A stretch of 64,000 nucleotides of DNA. Origin: Bolinopsis microptera (taxonomy: Eukaryota; Ctenophora; Tentaculata; Lobata; Bolinopsidae). The position numbers and the translations under genes were made by a program. The stretch's first letter is position 1. Each line of letters starts with the position of its first letter. The notes beneath the pieces are model-generated. The model saw only the letters and a program-made list of their open reading frames with translations. It was not told where the DNA came from and ran no database searches. Positions 47,865-59,900 of the stretch are shown piece after piece. The stretch lies in assembly GCF_026151205.1 (NCBI RefSeq), contig NC_087075.1, forward strand, positions 13,715,628 through 13,779,627. Direction: 5' to 3'.

Positions 47865-50333
47865 ATGAAATTTTCTCTGAATATCGTTGTGATTACTACT
47901 TTGGCGCTTTTGGCAGCCAAAGCAGTTTCTGAAAAAGGTAGGAAAAGATCCAGATAATGCTTACATATTGAAACTTTGATAATACATTATTGGGAATTAG
48001 AGTTTTCAGCGCATATCAAAACGTTACTAACCCAATCTTATCAAGTTGCTTGCTTTTGTCATTAATTATTCATGGCCTTTACTCCTTGAAAAGTCAAATG
48101 GCACTTAATTTATCACATGGTTTTTCAATTTTTGGAAATTTCATAATATTCAAAAGCATTCCATTCCAGCTTGGAGAGAAGATAGGAGATGTGGAGAAAA
48201 CTTCCCCCTCGCTGACGGTACCCCTGCTCAGTGTAATCCTGACAGCGAATATCGAGATACTGATAGATGCTGTACACCGTCTGGGTGGTGCCGCGGCGTC
48301 GGTTCATACTGGCACATGCAATGCGATTGTGAAGATTGCATTGACTACAGCAAGGAACTGAACAGTGAGTCTTTCTCAACTATAATTGATAAATAATCCA
48401 TACAAAAATCCCCTGATCGGTTTCAAATCCCCTCAGTGTTGCTCGATATAATGATATTGTTATACTTATAACTTTTAATATTGATATGTGCCGCTGTCCT
48501 TATGTAAAAGTACACATTGTCATTGACTCATCCCTTTACTTGTAATGACCTTCATTATTATAGCTTTAAGCACTTTTTACGGGTTTGAGGTTAACGTTTA
48601 TCCAGAAATATGTTCTTTATAGCCACACAGTTAATTTCATTTTACTTTCACAGGTAATGGTATAAGTGAGTGGAAGCCTTTTACCTATAGTAATAGATTG
48701 GAAATTCCCACCGACAGCTACTCCAGAAAGGTGGAAAGGTACTTCGTCAGGCAACCTTGTGTAGCCGGAGGAGATATGAAAGAGTTTCTTCTTGTCCTCC
48801 GAAGTCAGAGTGCGTCAGCGATTGGTAGCAGGGGAATCAATTCGATAGTCAGGCTTTCTACTAAGGTGCGTTTTCCAGCTATGATAAAGTTAATGTGGCT
48901 CATGTTATGTGTTTTTCATCCGGTCACTTAGTGTGCAACTTATTATATCGCAATGCCAACTTTACCATTCGTTGTACATCCAAATAATGTCAGTGTAATT
49001 TCAAATTTGGCATGGCTGAAATGTAACACTTGATTCTTATTTTATGTACCTATAATAATTAATTGGATTTTCAACAAAAAAATGGCCAAAATATTTTTCA
49101 GTTTGGTTAAAATTTAGTGGAATCAGTTGAAATCTGCTTTGTTCTTGGGTACACAAGCGAAACCCATAGCTGTTTTTATCTCTTTATTAAATTTAACGAG
49201 CGTGCTAAACTTAGATGAGAAATATGGACCCGTACGTATTAAATACGTAAATTAAACAGCTGGCGACTATATAATAAGTACCACGTACTTTTTGGTACCG
49301 AAATTTTATAAAAATTTCATATTACAAAAAATTCAAGTTTTACAAATAAGACTTGAATTTTTTGTAATATGAAATATTGGACGCAATATTTTAAAACTTC
49401 TAGTCTTTAGCCAATGAACCAATCAAAACTCGTTATTTTTCAATGTAAATATTTAAGTACTTATACTACTAAACAATCAGGATAAAAATAAAAGTCAACT
49501 TATTTCTACTTTAAAAGATTCCTATATCTATTTTCAAACAGTCATGACTCATATTTCAAAATATTTATCTCGTGCATGGTTTTTGGGACAGTACTTTTCA
49601 ATACAAACTTAAAAATACACATGACACCGTCGAATTGTAAAGTAGGTACGATTAGTCCGTACTTTTCATTTTAGGTGCTAAATCACCTTAATGTAGAGTT
49701 ATTTATCATTATCCCTTACTCCCTTAGTGATTAGTTAACGAAAACAAAAAATACAACATATCCTCCAGGGAAGAGGGTACATTTGGTGTGTTGATATTCG
49801 TGGTGCACATCATAAAGGACTTGATACTTGGTTTGACTTGAATGAAGATGCTATAAAATGTGAACCTGATGGAAGATACATTATCTTTGTGTGAGTTTGG
49901 AATGGTGACCTTCAACATTGCTATAGAGTCACAGAAATTAAGATGTTTTTTATGATGTCAGCAAAATCCATTTGATTTTGACGGCTATCAAATAATATAT
50001 ATTTATTGAAGACGTTTTAAATTTTCGGAACGTTTGCATATTATAAATACTACAATTTAGTTGTTAGTTCCTAAATAAATTAAATGTTCCTGTAATAAAT
50101 CAATAATTATTATTAGAGTGGAGAAAACAGCAGGCAGAGTCACCATCAAGAACGAAAGAAAAGTTTTGTACAGCCTGCACTTTGATACTGAAAAGTACGG
50201 AAAATGCAGCGAGGAGACAAACTTTGTCGAACCTCAAGAACCACATGAGACCAAGGGAGAAGGGTTGGCTATTGGTTTCTACTCCCATCCAAGTAAGTTC
50301 GCGGACATCCAGTTCCACTATAAGTATAAGTAG
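47865..50333 (+). CDS. Secreted protein with hevein-like cysteine motif, 272 aa
   Basis: Five exons join in frame: 47865-47937, 48170-48364, 48654-48865, 49769-49890 and 50117-50333 (TAG). Exon 1 is a signal peptide (MKFSLNIVVITTLALLAAKA). Exon 2 carries a compact Cys-rich module: RRCGENFPLADGTPAQC, then DRCCTPSGWCRGVG, then a Cys-x-Cys-x2-Cys end. The order CG, C, CC, GWC, C, C, C resembles hevein-type chitin-binding domains. Exons 3-5 encode an all-beta-looking segment (KEFLLVLRSQS, GRGYIWCVDIRG, GRVTIKNERKVLYSLHF, GEGLAIGFYSHPSKF) that I do not recognise. The protein is probably exported and may bind glycans, by inference from the hevein-like motif. An AATAAA at 50,416 could end the transcript. 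Confidence 0.7.
49314..49375. ncRNA. Perfect 25-bp stem hairpin in an intron
   Basis: atttcatattacaaaaaatt plus caagt pairs without mismatch to 49,351-49,375 across a 12-nt loop. It lies in the intron 48,866-49,768 of the hevein-like gene. It could be a mirtron-like or pre-miRNA hairpin, or a tiny palindromic insertion; the stem is short for a pre-miRNA. Confidence 0.35.
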
Positions 50334-50334
50334 A

Positions 50335-50417
50335 TTACTGGGCGGCGCTCAGCCTGTCATTCCGCCGAATCTCTATGTTTATCATTATGAACATGATAGC
50401 CTGAGGTCCCCAGGTAA
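50335..50417. repeat. ~80-bp imperfect palindromic element, copy B, in a 3' UTR
   Basis: It matches the copy at 31,398-31,477 at both ends. It begins one base after the TAG of the hevein-like gene, and its right end abuts the AATAAA at 50,416, so it may supply the poly(A) signal. Confidence 0.65.
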
Positions 50418-50464
50418 TAAATAGAGGGGAGGGGTGTTCTGTAAAACGTTTCAGTTCCTCTCTT

Positions 50465-51025
50465 ATCCAGGAGGTGACCGGGATTCCCGGTACCGGGATT
50501 GGCAATTTTGAGCTATCCCGGTCCCGGTCCCGGTCCCGGTCGAATGCTGATTTATTTATTTATGATCCCGGTCCCGGTCCCGGTCCCGGTTAATTCGGGA
50601 TTCTTGGTCCCGGTCCCGGTCAATCACTCAAATTTGCCGGGATTTTGACCGGGATCTTTTACATAATTTCATTCACTGTGATTTAAGTTTTTGTGAATTT
50701 CATCTTTAAACATCCTCTGAGCCAAATACAACAATGTTTACAATTTCTAAACAAGTTTGAGTAATAAATTATGATCATGAATTAACCAGTATTCGACCGG
50801 AATTCCCGGTACCGGGAATCCCGGTACCGGGAATCCCGGTACCGGGATTGGTAATTTTGAGCTATCCCGGTCACGGTCCCGGTCCCGGTAAATTGATAAT
50901 CTCAGCGGATCTCAGTCCCGGTCCCGGTCCCGGTCCCGGTCCCGGTCCTGGTCCCGGTCAAGTCACATTTTGTATCCCGGTCCCGGTCCCGGTTCCGGTC
51001 CCGGTCAGGCCTGAAATCATGTCCC
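50465..51025. repeat. CCCGGT hexanucleotide field with palindromic CCCGGTACCGGG motifs
   Basis: Several (CCCGGT)n blocks at about 50,518-50,540, 50,565-50,590, 50,607-50,620, 50,866-50,890 and 50,914-51,006 alternate with AT-rich spacers. The palindrome tcccggtaccggga recurs near 50,485 and 50,803-50,846. The PGPGPG frame at 50,848-51,078 is a by-product. Confidence 0.85.
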
Positions 51026-51029
51026 GGTC

Positions 51030-51988
51030 ACCTCCTGCTCTTATCATATTATCGTCATTCATGTCAGAATCTTTTTAAATTTCAGGGATTACAAATATGG
51101 GCCAGATTCCCTGAAAGTTTTGTAAAATTTCGTCGATTACAGTAATTGATGTGGCGTGCCATTTCCTTTCTTCAACTATTTTCGTCACAAAGTTAGAACA
51201 CAATGAGCGAAGAGCTGATATACCTCAGGTAAAAGAAAGAAAGTAAAACATAGGTAAAGTTAGCGGGTATGCTATATTCCATAATCGAGGCCCGATTACT
51301 GCAAATGAGTTTGCGTACAGCGTTTGACTTTGACCACGCTGACTCCTGGACTTGGCTAGACTCGGGACAACTCAGCTCCTTTTTGGGGATGTCTGAGTGT
51401 CTCTGAGAACTGAATGTTGACATCATTTGGGTATCCAGGCATCTGCCATGTAGGATTTTCCATACATGAATGATCATGTACAGTTCTCGTTTTCTGTGAA
51501 AACGAGGCTTTTTATAGTTTCTGCCAATAGTCGAGGTGTTGGACGCTGTGGATCCTCGATGTTAATGTGCGCTGAGACCCCCCCCCCCCCTCCCGGCCAG
51601 TTTCTGGATATCTGCATTTTTGCAAGGGTTCCATAGGGGGCAGCAGTATTAGCGATAGCTCCTGACAAGAAATTTATAAATGGTCATCACTAGTGTGACT
51701 TCATTTCCGCAATTTGAAAAAGTGGATTATCTTCACGACATCAATTTTCGCGATTTTAAATGCAATTTGATAAAAAGAATAAGTTCACGACACATTAAAT
51801 ATTTTGGTATTTTAAATTAATCACCAAAACAATTCTTCGCACAAGTGAATGGTACTTACTTAAAGACCCCAGCGGAGTGATAGGAGGATGTACAATGTAC
51901 ATTGATACTGTTGTCCTGAAGCGATCCCAGCCAAACCTACTCAAAGTACTCGAAGTACTAAGTACTTTAACAATAATGTTTGTTACAG
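51030..51988. other. Spacer upstream of the GCC2/GCC3 gene
   Basis: One or more 5' exons must lie here or further upstream. An open stretch at about 51,850-51,920 (EWYLLKDPSGVIGGCTMYID) may be an exon, but its donor is not clear. A poly-C run of 11 lies near 51,580. Confidence 0.3.
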
Positions 51989-54726
51989 ATCCCTCATGCT
52001 CGGCTGGAAGTTTCATTAGGGGAAGTGGATGTATGCAATGTAGAAAGAACACTTTCAGTGCTGCTGGAGCTTCTTCATGTTCTGATTGTCCTGAGGACAA
52101 GGTCTCAGCTGCCGGATCTACAAAGATTGACGACTGCGTTTATGGTAAGAAAGATACTATCTTCCTTATAAACACATAATGATATAGTGATGCGATGTGA
52201 ACAACTAATCAATCATTCTTTGAATTCAATTTAAGCAGTGAAATTGTGATAATCATTTTAGATTATCATTTAAATAGCGTTAGGTTCTTTTTACACTGCT
52301 AATGGTATTTGTTACAGCTCCCTGCTCGGCTGGAAGCTACATGACGGGAAGTGGATGTAAGCAATGTAGAAAGAACACTTTCAGTGCTGTTGGTGCTTCT
52401 TCGTGTTCTGATTGTCCTGAGGACAAGGTCTCAGCTGCCGGTTCTACAAAGTTTGACGACTGCGTTTATGGTAAGAAAGATACTATCTTCCTTATAAACA
52501 CATAGTGAATAGTGATATAGTGATGCGATGTGAACAATTTAACAATCATTCCTTGAATTCAATTTAAGCAGTGCAATTGTGAGAATCTTTTTAGATTATC
52601 ATTTAAATAGCGTTAGGTTCTTTTTACACTGCTAATGGTATTTGTTACAGCTCCCTGCTCGGCTGGAAGCTACATGACGGGAAGTGGATGTAAGCAATGT
52701 AGAAAGAACACTTTCAGTGCTGTTGGTGCTTCTTCGTGTTCTGATTGTCCTGAGGACAAGGTCTCAGCTGCCGGTTCTACAAAGTTTGACGACTGCGTTT
52801 ATGGTAAGAAAGATACTATCTTCCTTATAAACACATAGTGAATAGTGATATAGTGATGCGATGTGAACAATTTAACAATCATTCCTTGAATTCAATTTAA
52901 GCAGTGCAATTGTGAGAATCTTTTTAGATTATCATTTAAATAGCGTTAGGTTCTTTTTGCACTGCTAATGGTATTTGTTACAGCTCCCTGCTCGGCTGGA
53001 AGCTACATGACGGGAAGTGGATGTAAGCAATGTAGAAAGAACACTTTCAAATTTGCTGGAGCTTCTTTCTGTTTTGATTGTCCTGAGGACAAGGTCTCAG
53101 CTGCCGGATCTACAAAGATTGACGACTGCGTTTATGGTAAGAAAGATACTATCTTCCTTATAAACACATAGTGATATAGTGATGCGATGTGAACAGCTAA
53201 TCAATCATTCTTTGAATTCAATTTAAGCAGTGCAATTGTGAGAATCTTTTTAGATTATCATTTAAATAGCGTTAGGTTCTTTTTACACTGCTAATGGTAT
53301 TTGTTACAGCTCCCTGCTCGGCTGGAAGCTACATGACGGGAAGTGGATGTCAGCAATGTGGAGAGAACACTTTCAGTGCTGCTGGAGTTTCTTCATGTTC
53401 TGATTGTCCTGAGGACAAGGTCTCAGCTGCCGGATCTACAAAGATTGACGACTGCATAGGTAAGAAAAATACTATCTTCCTTATAAACCTCACCACTCCG
53501 AAGCTACTACTCTACTAACTGTGAGGATTGTTACTGATGGGGAGGGATGGATGAATCAACCCACCCCCAGTATGATAAGGGTTAACAAAGAAGTTCGATA
53601 ACGAAATTCCGCTATAATGGTGTCAGTCTTCTTGATTACTACCCAAAGGAGAACAGTAAGAACAATCTTATCTAATAAATTTTAGATTAAAAATTGGCGT
53701 ATAAGATTTACCAAGTACTCAAAAATTACAGCTAGTTCTTTTTGATAAGAAAATTTTGCAGAGTACCTAGCCCCAAGCTGCTTCACAATGGGCTTACGAA
53801 CATCCGGGACTGTATTAAGAGAAGTTAATTACTCCTCGGAAGAAAACTGCATGAACCTTTGTATAAAAACGGCGGGGTATGTTTCGATCATTTTACATAC
53901 TTTAACAGTCGAACAAATCTAACTGCTATCTTTCAATGTCTAACTGCATCTTCAGTCTTTATAGTGCACACTATTTGATTTAATTTTGTGTCTGCTGTTT
54001 GAATCTCACAATCCAAAGAGAATAACGATCTTTCAATAATTTGTATCATTGATATTAATTGCAGCTGTATGGCAGCGGTTACTAGTCCGTTATCTTGGCG
54101 TAAATCCTCATGTTACGCTATCGGAGACTACACTCTGTCCAGGGGCGGAGGTTGGGCCACAGCTGGAAGAAAATGCTTCGACACAACTTCAACCGGCCTT
54201 GCTTCTGGTAATAAGGGGGAGGGACAGGGAGAGGGACAGGGAAATCATAACGCACTTTACGCAATTTTCGACTCACGGACCAACTATTATTATTGCACCG
54301 CCCTATTACTAAATTAATAACCGTGCATCAGAATTGTGAAAACTTATTTGAATGGTACTCCATGGGTTGTGAGAAGTTATAAATATATTTATTTGAAGGA
54401 ATTATTTGGACAAAGAAATTAGGCAAATTTCTGAGCCGTTACAGTGCTGGAACCGCCAAGTACAGTACTCTTTTGGTGGCTCAGGACGAATGTCTCAAAC
54501 GATCTGGTGAGTTCATACTTGCGGTTATATATTATATTAATCATATCGATTAGATAATTTATTAGGCAGAATTTCTCTGGTAAGAGATAACCTTGTCATA
54601 AATACAATATTCTCCCACTAGATTGTGGAGGTATAACATACGAATCCTTCTCCAAAAAGTACTCTCTACGAAAAGGAACCGAATTCAAGGATAGTCCCTC
54701 CGGCCTCGAAATCTCCTGGATACATG
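51989..54726 (+). CDS. Extracellular protein: five GCC2/GCC3 (ephrin-receptor-like) repeats plus PAN/Apple-like region, partial
   Basis: Five phase-1/phase-1 exons (51989-52144, 52318-52470, 52651-52803, 52984-53136 and 53310-53459) each encode one ~50-residue module: CSAGSYMTGSGCKQC, then TFSAVGASSCSDCPEDKVSA, then DDC. Six cysteines and the C-x2-C spacing match GCC2/GCC3 (ephrin-receptor-like) modules. They join in frame to 53762-53876 (EENCMNLCIKTAG), 54065-54207 (CMAAVTSPLSWRKSSCYAIG), 54423-54506 (AQDECLKRS) and 54622-54726 (CGGITYESFSKKYSLRKG). These carry the paired-Cys pattern of PAN/Apple domains. The N-terminus, any signal peptide and the C-terminus are not found. Such modules are typical of secreted or cell-surface adhesive proteins. 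Symmetric exon phases explain the easy repeat expansion. Confidence 0.7.
52145..53309 (+). repeat. Tandem exon-intron duplication, ~333-bp unit
   Basis: The units starting at 52,318 and 52,651 are 333 bp long and differ by about one base over exon and intron together. The flanking units (51,989, 52,984 and 53,310) are slightly more diverged. A stretch of the same intron, without an exon, recurs at about 55,505-55,585. Confidence 0.9.
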
Positions 54727-54821
54727 GTGAATATCTTGGAGTTAGTTATATATTGATAAACTAACTCAGCTAAGTTTTGGACATTTAACTTAAAATTTGT
54801 GCACAAGTTTACATTAACATA
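54231..54821 (+). repeat. Segmental duplication, copy 1
   Basis: The segment with the two PAN-like exons (54,423 and 54,622) is repeated at 55,689-56,290 at high identity. Copy 1 continues after a 550-bp insertion, from 55,372 to about 55,500. Confidence 0.85.
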
Positions 54822-55371
54822 GTCAGTGTAATAAGCGCCAAGCGCGAGCACAGAACTTACTTTTTATCTCCAATTTCGATAAATTTGGTACCAAAAGTTG
54901 CCTAAAAATGTGAATGAAATAAATCCACCGTGTAGCAATTTTCACTAAAAGAAAAATGCTACACGGCGCTTGTTCGCCACGCGTGCTTTTTTTTCGCGCA
55001 AATTTTTAGTTTTTGGCCTATAACTTTTACAATTTCAGTTATACTCATTATCACATAATTATTATGGCATAATAATCAGCTCATCGAAAGTTGCGTCTTC
55101 CTAAGCTCATTAAGATCCTGTAAGAATTATATTTCAAAATATTCAATATTTTAGGAGTTATAGGCAGTTTAACTTTAAGCAATAAATTACCCATTTTTCG
55201 TCCTTTGTGCACTCTTGCAATGCACAGGAGGCCCACATACAGCTCGACGTTATCGTGCTACACGGTGAATTTTCATTATTCACAGTTAGAGGCAACTTTT
55301 GGTACCAAATTTATCAAAATCAGAGACAACAAATTCTGTGCCAACTCATGGCGCTTACTACATAAACTGAC
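54822..55371. mobile_element. 550-bp inverted-repeat element inside duplication copy 1
   Basis: The left end gtcagtgtaataagcgcca is inverted imperfectly at the right end (tggcgcttac, then actgac). Inner complementary blocks include ttggtaccaaaagttgcc and ggcaacttttggtaccaa. The corresponding position in copy 2 (near 56,268) has no insertion, so that copy is a natural empty site. Confidence 0.8.
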
Positions 55372-55688
55372 ACTTATCTGAAGTTCAATGCATAAGATCC
55401 AATTTTACTAGAAATCGAAAGCCCGTAGTTACAGGGAGGAAGGTAATTGTATTCTTTGGTAGTGAGTTTTTATCGCATCAAAAACATCCGTAAGAACTGG
55501 ACAACGATTCCTTGAATCCAATTTAAGCAGTGTAATTGTGATATTCATTTATAATCATTTAAATAACGTTTAGTTCTTTTGCCAGTGAACAGCTTATTAA
55601 GGTTGGATAATTTTTATCCAAACCTAGGATCACTCGCAAGATTTAAGGCAAACGCACTTTAACGCTCTTAAATCACTTTAACGCACGA

Positions 55689-56410
55689 AAAAAATCATAA
55701 CGCACTTCACGCACTTTTCGACTCACGAACCAACTATGCTGTCTATCGCGCCCGCCCTATTATAACTAATAATAATAACCGTGCATCAGAATTGTGACAA
55801 CTTATTTGAATGGTACTCTTGGTTGTGAGAAGTTATAAATATATTTATTTGAAGGAATTATTTGGAGAAAGAAATTTGGAAAATTTCTGAGCCAATACAG
55901 TGCTGGAACCGCCAAGTACAGTACTCTTTTGGTGGCTCAGGACGAATGTCTCAAACGATCTGGTGAGTTCATACTTGCGGTTATATATTACATTAATCAT
56001 ATCGATTAGATAATTTATTAGGCAGAATTTCTCTGGTAAGAGTCAACCTTGTCATAAATACAATATTCTCCCACTAGATTGTGGAGGTATAACATACGAA
56101 TCCTTCTCCAAAAAGTACTCTCTACGAAAAGGAACCGAATTCAAGGATAGTCCCTCCGGCCTCGAAATGTCCTGGATACATGAAGGTGAATATCATAGAG
56201 TTAGTTATATATTGATTAACTAACTCAGCTAAGTTTTAGACATTAAACTTAAGATTTGTGCACAAGTTTACAGTTATCTAACCGAAGTTCAATGCTTAAG
56301 ATCCAATTTTATTTGCTTACTAGAAAGCCCGTAGTCACAGGGATGAAGGTAATAGTATTCTATAGAAGTAAGTTTTGATCGCATCAAAAATATCCGTAAG
56401 AACCGAAGAT
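55689..56410 (+). pseudogene. Segmental duplication, copy 2, with duplicated PAN-like exons
   Basis: Exon equivalents lie at about 55,880-55,962 and 56,078-56,185. The first has lost its acceptor: the AG at 54,421-54,422 in copy 1 is GG in copy 2 (gaaatttgga). The second keeps both splice sites and has three extra bases before the donor. Skipping the first and using the second would keep phase 1, so part of this copy may still be transcribed. The start includes a right-end fragment of the hAT-like MITE family. Confidence 0.65.
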
Positions 56411-56911
56411 ACAGTCGATTTAAATGCTTAAATGTAAAACACTCTAATAGTCTAAACACAACGTAAACTGGAATTAAACTGGAATTAAACTGGAATTAAA
56501 CTTAAATAGTCAAAGGGAACACTAACGGACCCGTCGTGACAATACATCAATGAAATAAATAAGATAATTATAAGAAAATCATAAATAAGACCCAAAACAC
56601 GTAAAAAAATTAACTTCACTACAATCTGTACGAAAAAGAAACAAGATCAAATATAATAATTTAACCGGATAAAAGTGAATAATGCACCGATAAGGTAATA
56701 AATTATGCAGGAGAGGTTCATAAAATTCACAAAGTTACTCCAAAAGTCAAAAATACACTATCAAGAAAGATTACACACAAACTCAAAGACGGGCGTAAAT
56801 TATGCAACTGTAACTCCGAATGAAAACAGTTCGAACACTCATTTAAGGGACACTGGGGTAGTTAGAATGTCCTTAAGACAGTGACTCGGAATCATTACCG
56901 GATGTGTTAGA

Positions 56912-59900
56912 TCAAGTGGAAGACGATGTTGGTGTCTTTTTCGGATTTCTGATGCGATGACAGCTGCTGAGAAACTTGCCCAGTTCTTCTATGTGGGCTG
57001 AATCCATCATGTCTTTGTAGTTCCTTTGAAGTAAAAGCCCTTTGAGGTCATCTGAGAGAGAAGATCGTACTGAGTGGTACATGGGGCACTCAGTAAGGCA
57101 GTGTTCCTCGTCTTCAATAATCGTGCCTTCAAAGAAGGGAAGGTATTCGAAGCCGAGAACGTGATCCCTATCGCAGCAGAATCTGCATGCTCTTGGCCAT
57201 ACTCCGGCCTCCTTCGTGTAACGCCCTCGTTCTATCATCAGGTCGTGGCTGCTTGAGCGGATTTTAGCTGTATTCGTTCGGAATTGCCTGCTCTTCAGAT
57301 TGAGGTACTGCTCTTCTCCAAATTCCTCCTTGATTTGGTTGTAGAACTGCATCTTGGTTTGCGATCCCAGATCCACCCTCCAGTCACTGATAAAGACATC
57401 CCTCATGGTGCCATGAGCTGCTTCTGTTTCATAATGAGCCACAGAGCTAAGTTTCTCGTACCAGGAGAGGTTAAGATTTTTCTGTTCCTGAAACGCTTGA
57501 GATACTAAAAAATTTACACTGTTCATCTCAGAAGAAGCTCTGGAAAGTCTTCCAAAGTATCTGAGGCATTGTGGCAGAACTGAGAGGGCCCAGGGCATCC
57601 TTCCGGTATCCCCGTAACAGAAGTTGTTGTTAGTTTTCTTGTGCACACCCAGTACCCATTTCAGCATTTTGAGGTGTGTTGTCTCAAGACTGTCTTTTGC
57701 TGCAACTTTTGATAGGTTGTGTCTTTGGCTGGGTTCACGCGCCATTTCTTTCATGAGGTGAGTCGAGGGTAGCCATATCTGACAGGCGTAAGTTGCTACC
57801 GGTTTCACCAGACAGTCAATTAGCTTTAGCATGGTTTTGGTGGTCAGAGCTCTGGTGTCTACCATGCGTTTTATCGAAAAGAATGCTCGAAGCGCCTTCT
57901 TCCTAAGTTCGTTCATGGCGCATTTAAAAGATCCATTGAGACTGAGCTGGATACCTAGATAGCAGTAGGACCTTGTTGGAGAGATGTCGAGCTGTCCAAG
58001 CTTGAACCCGTACGAGCAGTTTAGCACCCGCGAGCTTGAGTTGAAGACCATTATTTTAGTCTTATCAATGTTGATAGATAGCTCCCATTTGCTTGCAAAT
58101 TCATTTAGGCAGTCAAGCTCTTTCTGAAGGCTTTGGTGGTCGAGAGCTAAAAGGATGAGATCGTCGGCCCAGAGCAGGTGGTTGACCGGGAAGCCATTAA
58201 GTTCAGGGACAGAGAGATCTTCTAGGGCTGCTAGATAGATGGAGAGGTCGTAGATGTATATTTTAAACAATTCAGGAGACATTGGATGCCCTTGCTCTGT
58301 TCCAATGGTGACATCAATGGTCTCCGATAGTTTTTGGATCAGTTTGATGCGGGTCACCGAGTTGCTGTACATGTTCTTAAGGCAAGCGAAGAAGTTCCCT
58401 CCGATACCAAGGTGATTGAGTTTATACATGAGTGCTTCTCTGCACACCGTATCGAACGCTTTCCGGTAGTCAACAAAACAAGCAAACACTCTCTTTTTGA
58501 GCTTTTTCGTGTATTTCTCAATGATTGTGGTAATTGTAAGGATGTGATCCGAGCACTGTGCACCAGCTCTGAAGCCAAGTTGGTGGGGGAAATCGGGGCA
58601 GATAACTTTGCGGAAGTCGATAAGTCTTTCAAGGAGAAGAGAAGCAAATAGCTTCCCTAGACAGCTTCCAACAGTTATTGCCCTATAGTTGTCAGGGTTC
58701 TGTTTGTCGCCCTTCTTGTGGAGAGGGGTGGTTATCGAACAATTCCATGGGTAAGTCCCCTGTTCCAGGCAGCCGTTGAACAACTTGAGAAGAACTTTCC
58801 TTAGGCAAAGTTTGGAGTTCTTGAGCATCTCGTTCGATATTAGGTCCAGTGATACGCTCTTGTTGTTTTTGAGTTTGTTGATCACCTTTTCAAGCTCTTG
58901 TAGAGTGAACTCCATGTTAAGATTTTCCACTTCAGTTGGTAGGTCAGGGTGGCTGCTCCCATCATTGCTTGCGTTGTGGGCTTGAAGTTCACGGTGGGAT
59001 GGATCCTTGCACTTTTGGTTGTAGAGGTCGTTGAAGAATTTGTGAAAAGCAAATAGGTCGTACAGATCGAACGTCTCAGGATCTCTACAGGAGGACGAGA
59101 GATCTTTCAGAGCAGACCAGTTGATGTCATTGCCATTGTTTATTTTCTCGTTCAGTTGAAAGAGATATGCGCCTTTTTTAGATCGAACTTGAACCCTGTA
59201 TTCCTTTTTTCGGAGGTAAAACTTAGCCCGAGTAGGTTCCACTAGCATGGGATCAATGTAGGGGTTGTTCTTTACTCTTTCGATCTTGCAAACTTGACGT
59301 TTTGCCTTTCTGCAGTCCCAATCGAACCATTTGTTTTTGTTAGTGTGAAGACGGCCACTTTTTTGGGTAGTGACCTGGCTGGCTAGGTTAATGTAGGTTG
59401 TAATCACAGAGTCATTGTATTTTCGAATGTCTTCGGGGCAGGTGATGTCATTTGCTAGGAGCGATTCGACCTTCTGCATGAATTGGGCATCATTCTGGGC
59501 CGACTTGAACTTTTCTGATGTACCAAACCCAGTGCTAGTGTCTTTGGTCCACTTGAAGGGCTTCGGCACTGGTGCTAGTTTCCGTTCACGTTCTTTATAG
59601 AGGTTGTCATCAAGAAGATTCACCCCATGGTTTGTGGTGAGGGCGGTTGATATCGGTCTGTGGTCTGAGTAAGGTGTGATATCGCCCACATGGAAGAACC
59701 TAACCCGATGGTGGATATCTCGTGAGACACAGATGTAATCAACAGTGCTGGCTCCGTGACGTTGAATGCATGTATGGCTACCGAAAATGTCTCCAATAGT
59801 CCTTCCATTAAGAATTATCATCCCTGCTGTTTGGAGAAGCTCAATGAACGGTTTGCCATTCGAATTCAAAGTTCGGTCCTGATTGTTTCTTGGTGTCAAG

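Noticed and set aside
50848-51078. Proline-glycine-rich ORF
   Set aside because: By-product of the CCCGGT hexamer field.
54049-54317. Two overlapping ORFs of 82-87 codons
   Set aside because: One is the PAN exon at 54,065-54,207 read through its donor; the other is an alternative frame of it.
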